This document shows positions 1 through 7,814 of a stretch of 64,000 bases of DNA, piece after piece; position 1 is the stretch's first letter; each line of letters begins with the position of its first letter. The stretch covers positions 1 to 64,000 of the forward strand of contig NZ_LMJY01000004.1 of assembly GCF_001421325.1 (NCBI RefSeq), written 5' to 3'. The position numbers and the translations under genes are program-made. The notes beneath the pieces were generated by a model. That model was not told the DNA's origin. It saw only the letters and a program-made list of their open reading frames with translations, and made no database searches. This DNA is from Novosphingobium sp. Leaf2. GTDB lineage: Bacteria; Pseudomonadota; Alphaproteobacteria; Sphingomonadales; Sphingomonadaceae.

Positions 1-84
1 ATCGCCACTCGATACGAAAAGGATGCTGCCAACTATCTCGCTGCCATCAAGCTCATCTGCGTGCGACTGTGGTGCAATGCGTAA
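1..84 (+). mobile_element. Transposase C-terminus (IS5-like), truncated by window start
   Basis: Frame 1 is open from the first base to a TAA at 82-84 and encodes 27 residues: IATRYEKDAANYLAAIKLIC followed by VRLWCNA. The pattern TRY-x-K-x-A-x-NYLAA-x-x-L followed by a short hydrophobic, Trp-containing end is typical of the C-terminus of IS5/IS427-type DDE transposases. The gene begins outside the window, so I cannot tell whether the element is intact or a remnant. The terminal inverted repeat should lie shortly after the stop, but I cannot delimit it. It sits about 150 bp upstream of the NHEJ operon. Confidence 0.6.
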
Positions 85-238
85 TGAGTCCGCGCCCTAA
101 TCGTCAATACGCGCTGCGCCGCCAGGTGAGGTTGCGCCCCTTGAAATCAGCAAGCCAGCGTGCCGTTTATCGCCGTGCGATTGCCTGACGGGAACCTGCG
201 CCCTTCACACCGTTTCTTGTGTGCAGGAGGACACGGTC

Positions 239-1171
239 ATGGCTGCGCGCGCATATTGGTCAGGGCAGATTCGCCTGGCTCTTGTTTCGATACCTATTGA
301 AATATACCCGGCAACACGTTCCGGTGCGGCCATATCCTTTCACCAGATTCATGAGCCCAGCGGGCAGCGCATACGCTACGAAAAGGTCGCTGCCGGTGTA
401 GGGCCAGTAGACCGGGACGAGATCATCAAGGGGTATGAGGTTTCCAAAGGCAATTACGTGTTGCTTGACGAGGAAGAGATCGAAGCGGTCAAGATCGAGA
501 GCCGCAAGACGCTGGAATTGGTGCAGTTTGTCGAAGCAGACGAGATTGACGTCCTCTATTATGAAAAGCCTTACTTCGTGGTGCCCGCAGACGATCTTGC
601 GGAGGAAGCGTACTCGGTATTGCGCGAAGCCTTGCGCAAGACACGCAAGGTAGGCCTGGGCCAATTGGCGGTGCGGGGGCGCGAGCAGCTGGTGTCCATC
701 AAACCGTGCGGCCGCGGACTGATCCTGGAAGTGCTTCGCTACGCCGACGAAGTCCACAAGGCGCAAGGATATTTTCGGGACATCGGCGAGGTGACGCCAG
801 ACGAGGACTTGCTAGACCTTGCAACGACATTGATCGACAAGAAAACCGCCCCGTTCAAACCGGCAGAATTTCACGATCGCTACGTTGATGCATTGCATCG
901 TCTGATCGACAAGAAGGCAAAATCGAAAAGCAAGACGCGCATCTTGGAAGATGTGGGTGAACCCGGTGACAGCAAAAGCAACGTCATCGACCTTATGGCA
1001 GCGCTCAAGAAATCGGTCGGCGCGGCGGGCAAGGATACCGCCAAAACGGCAGCAAAGTCCAAACCTGCCAAAACGACCGAGGCCAAAACCACTGTCAAAC
1101 CAAAGGCGACGAAGTCAGGGGCCGCAGCTAAGTCATCGTCTGCCACCACCCGCTCGCGCAAGCGTGCCTAA
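239..1171 (+). CDS. ku: Ku protein, non-homologous end joining
   Basis: Bacterial Ku homodimers thread onto double-strand DNA ends and recruit ligase D. The 310-residue protein opens with the family signature AARAYWSGQIRLALVSIPIE and keeps the Ku core (HQIH near residue 36; GYEVSKGNYVLLDEEE near 65). It ends in a Lys/Ala/Thr-rich basic tail of about 60 residues, as in Ku proteins whose C-terminus binds DNA. I chose the ATG at 239 rather than the in-frame GTG at 221 because the GTG falls inside the ribosome binding site CAGGAGG. ligD starts 15 bp downstream, so the two are almost certainly one operon. Confidence 0.96.
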   Translation: MAARAYWSGQIRLALVSIPIEIYPATRSGAAISFHQIHEPSGQRIRYEKVAAGVGPVDRDEIIKGYEVSKGNYVLLDEEEIEAVKIESRKTLELVQFVEADEIDVLYYEKPYFVVPADDLAEEAYSVLREALRKTRKVGLGQLAVRGREQLVSIKPCGRGLILEVLRYADEVHKAQGYFRDIGEVTPDEDLLDLATTLIDKKTAPFKPAEFHDRYVDALHRLIDKKAKSKSKTRILEDVGEPGDSKSNVIDLMAALKKSVGAAGKDTAKTAAKSKPAKTTEAKTTVKPKATKSGAAAKSSSATTRSRKRA

Positions 1172-1186
1172 CCGGGATCGCATGCG

Positions 1187-3694
1187 ATGAAAAAGCCCGA
1201 CACGCTTGCCGAATACAATCGTAAGCGCGATTTCGGCAAAACCACCGAACCTTCCGGGAAATCGTCCCACGCCAGCGGCGGCAGCAGTTTCGTGGTGCAA
1301 AAGCATGCTGCCACCCGGCTGCATTGGGATTTCCGCATCGAAGTGGACGGCGTGCTCAAATCCTGGGCCGTCACGCGCGGGCCAAGCGCAGATCCTGATG
1401 ACAAGCGCCTGGCGGTGCGGACGGAAGATCACCCGCTCAGTTACGGCGGGTTTGAGGGGATCATTCCCAAGGGCGAATATGGCGGCGGGACCGTAATGGT
1501 GTGGGATCGCGGAACGTGGGCCCCGATCGTCGGAAAAAGCGCCAAGGACATCGAAGATGGCCACTTGCACTTCACGCTGGATGGCGAACGGATGAAGGGC
1601 GAATGGCTGCTGGTGCGCATGAAGCCGCGGCCCGGCGAGAAGCGCGAGAACTGGTTGTTGCGCAAGGTCAAGGATCCGTTCGCCAGCGATGGCGACGTTC
1701 TGGTAGAGCAAGGTCTGACCAGCGTACTGACCGGTCGCACGATGGCGCAGATCGCCGCCGACAAGGTCGGTGCGCACGGCTTGGCGGACAAAAAAGGCGA
1801 TGCGTTCACCAGGGAAATGGCAAAGGCGGCGGCCCACACCGGGCGCAAGGCCGCGTCCAGGCGCAAAGCGGCAGCCAAGCCACCGCCCTTCCGGGCCGTC
1901 CAACTGGCCACGCTGGTGGATGCGGTACCGGCGGGCAACTTGTGGATGCACGAGATCAAGTTCGACGGTTATCGCGCGCTGATAGCTGCAGCAGGATCGC
2001 ACGTGCGCGTCTACACCCGCGCCGGGCATGACTGGAGCGACAAGTTCGCCCCACTGTGCGCACATATCGCAGCGCTAGACCTGCCGCCCTGCCTTATCGA
2101 CGGGGAAGTGATCGCGCGCGGTGCCGAGGGCAATCCCGATTTTTCCAGCCTGCAATCCGTGCTCAAGCGCGGGCACGGCAGCCAGTCGGACGAGGATGCG
2201 CTGGAATTTCACGCCTTCGACCTGCTGGAAATAGATGGCATCGCTATTGCCGCCATGCCGAACATCGAGCGCAAGGAACGCCTGGAGGCCCTGCTTGCTG
2301 ACGCTCAGCCGCCGATATTCGTTGCTGATCACGTTATCGGATCGGGCGAGAAACTGTATCACGCGATGTGCGCTGCCGGGCAGGAAGGGATCATCGCCAA
2401 ACGCGTGGACGCCACATATTCGGGCCGTCGTTCCCGCAACTGGGTGAAAGTGAAATGCACACGGCGGCAGGAATTCGTGATCGTTGGCTGGGCGAAATCG
2501 CAAGCCAAGGGGCGGCCCTTTTCCTCGTTGCTACTGGGCCAGTACGAAGGCGAAACACTGACATATCGCGGCAAGGTGGGCACCGGGTTCAATGCCGACA
2601 CGCTGGCTGACCTCGCCGCGCGCCTCGACAAACTCGAACGCAAAAGTGCGCCCGTTGATGTGCCCAAGCTGGAGGCGCGTGGCGCTACCTGGGTCACGCC
2701 CAAGCTGGTCGCCGAGATTGCGTTTGCCGAACTCACTGCCGACGGTCGCGTGCGGCATGGCAGCTTTCTAGGCCTGCGCGCAGACAAGGGCGCGAAGGCC
2801 GTGGTGGCCGAGCGGCCAGAGCCTGCTCCTGTCGCCGCCATCGACGTTGCGGTCAGCAACCGCGGTCGCGTGATCTTTCCGGAAGGCGGACAAACCAAAG
2901 GCCAGTTGGCCGACTATTACGCGGACGTCGCCGCGCTGCTGCTGCCGTTTGCCGCAAACCGCCCGATCAGCCTGGTGCGCTGTCCGCAGGGCCGGGGCAA
3001 GAAGTGCTTTTTCCAGAAGCACGATAGCGGGACCTTCGGCGATCACGTGCATCATGTGCCGATCCGCGAGAAGGACGGCGGCGCCGAAGACTATCTTTAT
3101 GTGGACGACGCGGAAGGACTGGTGGCGTGCGTGCAGATGGGCACCATCGAATTTCATGGCTGGGGCGCGAAGATTGAGGCGGTAGAGCAGCCCGATCGGA
3201 TGATCTTCGACCTCGATCCCGACGAAGGGCTGGATTTCGCCGCCTGCATCAAAGCGGCGACCGACATTCGCGCGCATCTGGCGGACCTTGGGCTGATCTC
3301 GTTCGCCATGCTGTCGGGCGGCAAGGGCATACACGTGGTTGTGCCGCTTCGCCCCGAACACGACTGGGACGTGCACAAGGACTTTGCCCGCAGATTTGCC
3401 GAAGCGATGAGCCTGGCCGAACCGGACCGCTATGTGGCCACCATGAGCAAGGCCAAGCGCAAGGGTCGCATTTTCATCGACTGGCTGCGCAACCAGCGCG
3501 GCGCTACGGCGGTGCAGCCTTATTCCGCGCGTGCCCGCGCTGGCGCTCCAGTGGCGGTGCCGGTCAGCTGGGATGAGTTGGGCGACATGAAGGATGCTCA
3601 TCCCTACACGATCGCGGATGCGGACGCCCTCATCGAACGGGCGCGCACGTTGCGCGGTTGGGGGTTTGCCGATCAGGTGCTGCCGGGTGTATAG
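1187..3694 (+). CDS. ligD: ATP-dependent DNA ligase D (phosphoesterase-ligase-polymerase)
   Basis: Multidomain NHEJ enzyme that trims, fills and seals ends held by Ku. Length is 835 aa, usual for full three-domain LigD. Domain order: 3'-phosphoesterase at about 10-190 (HWDFRIEVDGVLKSWAV, IPKGEYGGG); adenylyltransferase/ligase at about 230-530, with nucleotidyl lysine K258 in motif I (EIKFDGYR) and the downstream DGE motif; primase/polymerase-like domain at about 555-825 (MIFDLDPDEGLDF, LSGGKGIHVVVPL). Residues 205-235 form a basic Ala/Lys linker. This PE-Lig-Pol order differs from mycobacterial LigD (Pol-PE-Lig) but is common in proteobacteria. All three active centres appear intact. Confidence 0.97.
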   Translation: MKKPDTLAEYNRKRDFGKTTEPSGKSSHASGGSSFVVQKHAATRLHWDFRIEVDGVLKSWAVTRGPSADPDDKRLAVRTEDHPLSYGGFEGIIPKGEYGGGTVMVWDRGTWAPIVGKSAKDIEDGHLHFTLDGERMKGEWLLVRMKPRPGEKRENWLLRKVKDPFASDGDVLVEQGLTSVLTGRTMAQIAADKVGAHGLADKKGDAFTREMAKAAAHTGRKAASRRKAAAKPPPFRAVQLATLVDAVPAGNLWMHEIKFDGYRALIAAAGSHVRVYTRAGHDWSDKFAPLCAHIAALDLPPCLIDGEVIARGAEGNPDFSSLQSVLKRGHGSQSDEDALEFHAFDLLEIDGIAIAAMPNIERKERLEALLADAQPPIFVADHVIGSGEKLYHAMCAAGQEGIIAKRVDATYSGRRSRNWVKVKCTRRQEFVIVGWAKSQAKGRPFSSLLLGQYEGETLTYRGKVGTGFNADTLADLAARLDKLERKSAPVDVPKLEARGATWVTPKLVAEIAFAELTADGRVRHGSFLGLRADKGAKAVVAERPEPAPVAAIDVAVSNRGRVIFPEGGQTKGQLADYYADVAALLLPFAANRPISLVRCPQGRGKKCFFQKHDSGTFGDHVHHVPIREKDGGAEDYLYVDDAEGLVACVQMGTIEFHGWGAKIEAVEQPDRMIFDLDPDEGLDFAACIKAATDIRAHLADLGLISFAMLSGGKGIHVVVPLRPEHDWDVHKDFARRFAEAMSLAEPDRYVATMSKAKRKGRIFIDWLRNQRGATAVQPYSARARAGAPVAVPVSWDELGDMKDAHPYTIADADALIERARTLRGWGFADQVLPGV

Positions 3695-3716
3695 GTCCCG
3701 GCAGCACGCCGACCCT

Positions 3717-4772
3717 TCACGCCACGGCGTGGGGTTTCCAGTCCGCCAGAGTGGACACATTCTCATCGATCCGCACCAGTGTCTTGCCCGATGTTTCCCC
3801 TGACATCAGGCGGATGAACGCATCCGGCGTAGCCTCCAGCCCGGTGGCGACATTTTCCGTGGCGATCAGCTCGCCCGAGCGTACCCAGTCTGCCAGCGCC
3901 TCTTCCGCTTCGTGCACCATGTCCGCCGCTTCATAAGCCAGAAAGCCGCGCATGGTGATGCGGTTTACCAGCACCTGCCAGATGTTGCGCAGGCGATACG
4001 GGTCGGTCTGGTGGTTGTAGTTGGCGACCATGCCGCACACCGGAATGCGCCCGAACGCCTTCATGCGCGGTAGCACTGTATCGAGCGTCACCCCGCCCAC
4101 ATTATCGAAATATAGGTCGATGCCGTCCGGAAAATGCCGCGCGATCTCGGCATCAAGATCCTCGCACGCGCGGTAATCTATGGCGCCATCAAAGCCCAGC
4201 ACGTCGGTGACGATGCGGGCCTTGTCCGCCGACCCCACGGTGCCGATCACCCGGCAGCCGGACAGCCGCGCAACCTGCCCCGCCACCGATCCGACCGCGC
4301 CAGCCGCCGCGCTCACCAGCACCTCGTCGCCGCTGCGCATCTCACCATAGCGCTTGAGGCCGACGTAAGCAGTGATCCCCGACCACCCGCATGCCCCCAT
4401 GTATGCGGTAAGCGGCAGGTCCTGGGCCACGGTCACGTTCTCGAAACCCACGTTGCCCGGCGTGATTACGGAGTGCGTCTCCCAACCGACAAAGCCGCGC
4501 CCGTAGTCGCCCTCGCGAAAGTCCGGGTTGCGGGATTTGACCACCCGCCCCAGTACCATTGCCGGGATCAGCCCGCCGATGGCTACGGGCGGCATGTAGC
4601 TTTTCACGTCATCCAGCATCCCGCGCACGGCAGGATCGATAGCGTACACGTGGTTTTCCAGCAGCACCTCACCGTCCGCCAGATCGGGAATCGGTGCTTC
4701 CTCCATGCGAAAATTGCCCTGCTCCGGCACACCGACGGGACGCGATTGCAGGACGATGCGGCGGTTGATCAT
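3717..4772 (-). CDS. NADP-dependent MDR oxidoreductase (CurA / leukotriene B4 12-hydroxydehydrogenase type)
   Basis: A 351-aa zinc-independent medium-chain reductase that would reduce activated C=C bonds (enones, alkenals) with NADPH. The N-terminus INRRIVLQSRPVGVPEQGNF and the motif AIDPAVRGM are typical of the CurA/prostaglandin reductase group. The nucleotide-binding stretch is SAAAGAVGSVAGQVAR, with no zinc-ligand Cys set. I chose the ATG at 4772, preceded by GGAGAGAG; longer in-frame starts exist up to 4946 but encode unrelated sequence. It converges on ligD with a 22-bp gap and has no operon partner. Confidence 0.88.
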   Translation of the reverse strand: MINRRIVLQSRPVGVPEQGNFRMEEAPIPDLADGEVLLENHVYAIDPAVRGMLDDVKSYMPPVAIGGLIPAMVLGRVVKSRNPDFREGDYGRGFVGWETHSVITPGNVGFENVTVAQDLPLTAYMGACGWSGITAYVGLKRYGEMRSGDEVLVSAAAGAVGSVAGQVARLSGCRVIGTVGSADKARIVTDVLGFDGAIDYRACEDLDAEIARHFPDGIDLYFDNVGGVTLDTVLPRMKAFGRIPVCGMVANYNHQTDPYRLRNIWQVLVNRITMRGFLAYEAADMVHEAEEALADWVRSGELIATENVATGLEATPDAFIRLMSGETSGKTLVRIDENVSTLADWKPHAVA

Positions 4773-5078
4773 GATCTCTCTCCATGCGGATCCACCGGGG
4801 CGTGGCCGTGGTCCGCCGGACGCACGGTAGCCATGGCATGGCAGGCGCGTGACTGACAGATTGAACAGTTCCGGGCTTTCGATCAGGCCACGACCGACGA
4901 GTATCAAATCGTTGCTGGGCGCAATCGCCATTGACGCGCACGGCAAGGGGTGGAACCGCTATTGCCAGCCGGGCGCGCCCAGGATCGCAGAACATCGGCA
5001 AACGAGAGACGATCGGGCCTGGCGGGTTCTTCCCGGATGCCGGCCCCGCGAAGTCTTTGACGAGAGAGGATTGGATCG
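4773..5078. other. Divergent intergenic region, 306 bp
   Basis: This gap separates the divergent reductase (3717-4772) and sensor kinase (5079-6380). It must hold both promoters. I see ribosome binding sites at each end (GGAGAGAG before the reductase, GAGAGGA before the kinase) but no convincing operator, RNA or small gene. Open frames crossing it give no recognisable protein. Confidence 0.5.
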
Positions 5079-6380
5079 TTGGCACGCCCCCCTGCCCTGC
5101 GGTTCGCGGGCTATGTCGGCATCGTGTTCCTCGTGCTGGGGACCATGCAGCTTGTCGCCAGCCTGCTGTTCTACCAGTCCATAGACCGCCAGGCGCTGAA
5201 CGAGGATCACGCACGCCGGATTGCCGAACTGCTGGTGGTCAGCGACCGTATCCACGCAGCTGATCCGACGCGCACAGCCTCCACGATGACGACCCGGCAC
5301 CTTGCAGCATCGGTGGCGGAAGAACCCACGGTGGCGTCATCGCCCGCCAACGACAAGGCAACCTACATTGGCCGGCGCATCGTCGAATGGGAACCTTCGC
5401 TTGCGAACCGGTCGTTGCGGCTGGCGTTGCAGCACGCCTCGACCAGCAAGGAGGATCTCGTCGGCTCGATACGCCTCGCGGACGGACGCTGGCTGAATTT
5501 TCGGGCGACGGACATCGATGCTATGTGGCCTGCGGCCCTGCGGGCCACCACACTGACGCTGGCCGCCACGGTGCTGTGCCTGTCGATCGGCCTCATCGTC
5601 CTGCACCTTCTGACCCGGCCCTTGCGCCGCATGATCGATGCCGCTGATGCGATCGGCCAAGGCCGTCAAGTGGCGGTGCGCGAAAGCGGGTCGCCGGACT
5701 TGCGCAAGCTGGCGCATTCCATGAATGTGATGCAGGAGCGGATCGCGCGGCTCCTACAGGACCAGGCGCGGTCTTTCGAAGCAATAAGCCACGATCTTCG
5801 CACGCCGCTGGCGCGGCAGAAGATCGCGGGCGAGTTGATGGACGATGCTGAACTGGGCGGCGTGATCCTTGCCAGCGTGGCCGAGATGGAAAGCCTGCTC
5901 GCCTCACTGCAACGGTTCCTGCGGGCTCAGCACATCGATGCCGAACCCGAAAACGTCGATCTGGGGGCGTTGCTGGCACATGTGGCGCAGCCTTACCACG
6001 GGCGGGCGATTGTTGATTTGCGAGAACGGGTAGTCCTGCGCACGTTTCGCGAGCCGCTGGTGCTGGCGCTGGCGGCATTGGTGGAAAACGCCATCCAGTA
6101 CGGCGACAAGGCTATCCTATCGGCCAAGCGATCCGGCACTGGCTGGCGCATTGTGGTGGAAGACCGAGGCCCCGGCATTCCAGAGCAGTTTTTCGAGGCG
6201 ATCCTCGACCCGTTCTACCGCCTGGACGAGGCACGTGCCCGCGATACCGGCGGGTTCGGGCTTGGCATTCCCACCGCGCATCGCCTGATGATGCGGTTTA
6301 ACGGCCACCTGTCATTTGCAACCGCAACAAGCGGCGGGCTGATCGCATACCTTCAGCTTCCCGTCCCGCCCGCAGACTGA
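5079..6380 (+). CDS. Orphan sensor histidine kinase (HAMP-HisKA-HATPase)
   Basis: Membrane-bound histidine kinase, 433 aa. TM1 spans about residues 9-31, a periplasmic sensor about 32-152, TM2 about 155-177, HAMP about 178-230. The H-box is AISHDLRTPLARQK with phospho-acceptor H238. The N-box (ENAIQYGD), G1 (EDRGPGIPE) and G2 (GGFGLGIPTAHRL) are intact. The layout resembles EnvZ-type kinases. The start is TTG at 5079, 8 bp after GAGAGGA; no ATG or GTG fits better. No response regulator lies beside it on either side, so its partner is unlinked. Confidence 0.9.
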   Translation: MARPPALRFAGYVGIVFLVLGTMQLVASLLFYQSIDRQALNEDHARRIAELLVVSDRIHAADPTRTASTMTTRHLAASVAEEPTVASSPANDKATYIGRRIVEWEPSLANRSLRLALQHASTSKEDLVGSIRLADGRWLNFRATDIDAMWPAALRATTLTLAATVLCLSIGLIVLHLLTRPLRRMIDAADAIGQGRQVAVRESGSPDLRKLAHSMNVMQERIARLLQDQARSFEAISHDLRTPLARQKIAGELMDDAELGGVILASVAEMESLLASLQRFLRAQHIDAEPENVDLGALLAHVAQPYHGRAIVDLRERVVLRTFREPLVLALAALVENAIQYGDKAILSAKRSGTGWRIVVEDRGPGIPEQFFEAILDPFYRLDEARARDTGGFGLGIPTAHRLMMRFNGHLSFATATSGGLIAYLQLPVPPAD

Positions 6381-6389
6381 GCGGACCGC

Positions 6390-7331
6390 TCAGTGGGTCA
6401 CTAAAGTCGTGGCCGACTGCCCGTTCCAGAGATGAGCGCGATACCGCGCGAAGCAGCGCTTGCCGCACTCCAGCCGCATCAATGCGCCTTCTGCGATCGC
6501 AACCGCGCGGCGTGGGTCTTCGCTGACGAGCGGATAGAGCGCCTCGCGGTTCCAGTCTTCGCTGTGCTTCACATCGAGAACCGCGTGCAGATCGAAATAG
6601 CGTCGCTCACGGTCATTCAGACCGATCCGCCGCAGCCCTTGCGCCACCAGCGCCGAACGCCCCGGCGCGGTGAGTTCGATAACGCCAAGCGCTCCTACCG
6701 AATGCCAGGCGTAGCGGCGCGACGTGGCCATAGCCGTCATGGCGTTAGCCAGCGCCAGGCTCTCTCCCACCGTCGTGTCGATGGACGGGTTGACCGCCAG
6801 CGCGTCCGCCACGATCTGCAGCATCGGGCCATGCATGCCCTTGGCGTTGCCCCGGCCCATCTCGTCCCAGTAATTGCGCGCCAGTTCCAGCTTGGCCGCA
6901 TCGGGCAACTTGACCTGTGTCAGGGCCACCAGATCGTCGAAGCCCGCCTCTCCAGCCGCTTCCTGCTCGAAAAACCAGCGGATTTCGTCACGCGTCGCGT
7001 GCGCAGCAAGCCACGGAAACAAGGGATCGTGCTGGCCGGGACCGGTCTGGGCCAGATCCTCAAACCAGCAAACGAACGCACCCGGTTCCGTCGGCACATC
7101 CGCAACCGCATCGGCAACATGGGCGCGCAGCGCTTCCAGAAATGCCCCTTCCACACGCAGCATGTGGGTATCGTCGTCGAGCGTCGTCATCCAGTCCCCT
7201 TGCGGGAACTGCGGGGCCAACCGGCAATGGTTCCAATGCGCCAGCTTGCGCTGAAAATCGTCGGAAAAAAGGCTATCGGTAAAAGTGATCGGCGAACCGT
7301 GGCTGGGGGCGGCGAATTGCAGGCTATACAT
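6390..7331 (-). CDS. Iron-containing redox enzyme family protein (heme-oxygenase-like fold)
   Basis: A 313-aa protein resembling the heme-oxygenase-like diiron oxidase/oxygenase superfamily. Candidate metal ligands are in IRWFFEQEAAGEAGFDDL (E and D), GMHGPM (H) and LDVKHSEDW (D, H, D), spaced as in that all-helical fold. The substrate is unknown; relatives act on amino acids, fatty acids or cofactors. GTG (7334) and ATG (7331) are adjacent; ATG is better spaced from AAGGA. It is convergent with the sensor kinase (9-bp gap) and about 100 bp from the small acidic gene behind it. The assignment is by motif layout only. Confidence 0.6.
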   Translation of the reverse strand: MYSLQFAAPSHGSPITFTDSLFSDDFQRKLAHWNHCRLAPQFPQGDWMTTLDDDTHMLRVEGAFLEALRAHVADAVADVPTEPGAFVCWFEDLAQTGPGQHDPLFPWLAAHATRDEIRWFFEQEAAGEAGFDDLVALTQVKLPDAAKLELARNYWDEMGRGNAKGMHGPMLQIVADALAVNPSIDTTVGESLALANAMTAMATSRRYAWHSVGALGVIELTAPGRSALVAQGLRRIGLNDRERRYFDLHAVLDVKHSEDWNREALYPLVSEDPRRAVAIAEGALMRLECGKRCFARYRAHLWNGQSATTLVTH

Positions 7332-7437
7332 CACAAGTCCTTTGCGGATACCTTGTGAGAATAGCCGGCCAATCGCCGGGGTTCCCCTTTCATAACCTCA
7401 GGCACGGCATGGGACTTACACGGATGCGGATTACGCT

Positions 7438-7698
7438 TTACGCGTCGGGATCGTAATCCTCGTCGTCCAGATGCTTCATCGCATCGTCTTCATCTTCAGG
7501 GTCGATGTAATCAAGCGGATTGAGACCCAGTTCGGCCACGACCTCGATCTTGGTCGACGCTACTACGATTTCGTCCCCGTCCTCCAGTTCGATCGTGGTG
7601 GAGTCCGGCTCGGTGCCAGTGGAAATGTCCACGACATCGGCGGGGTCGATTTCTACCTCTTCGCCATCGGGCGTCTCAAAGGTCACGGTCTTGGGCAT
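7438..7698 (-). CDS. Small acidic protein, unknown function
   Basis: An 86-aa, strongly acidic protein beginning MPKTVTFETPDGEEVEIDPA and ending in an Asp/Glu-rich tail (DYIDPEDEDDAMKHLDDEDY). There are no membrane segments, cysteines or signal peptide. The first half alternates hydrophobic and charged residues like a small beta domain. I chose the ATG at 7698 because CAGGAG lies just upstream; the frame opens earlier at 7776 but that stretch is low quality. It is followed by the heme-oxygenase-fold gene on the same strand. I do not recognise a family. Confidence 0.7.
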   Translation of the reverse strand: MPKTVTFETPDGEEVEIDPADVVDISTGTEPDSTTIELEDGDEIVVASTKIEVVAELGLNPLDYIDPEDEDDAMKHLDDEDYDPDA

Positions 7699-7814
7699 CG
7701 GCAAGCTCCTGTTCCAACGCATCGTCGAACACGCGCACAGCGCATTTCGTTCCGTATGAATTTTGCAGGACAGCAATTATCCATCACGCGTTCAAAACAG
7801 GCGGAAGAAAGGCG

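Noticed and set aside
1133..2065. 310-aa minus-strand frame opposite ligD
   Set aside because: The opposite strand holds the phosphoesterase and ligase motifs of LigD; this frame has no recognisable features.
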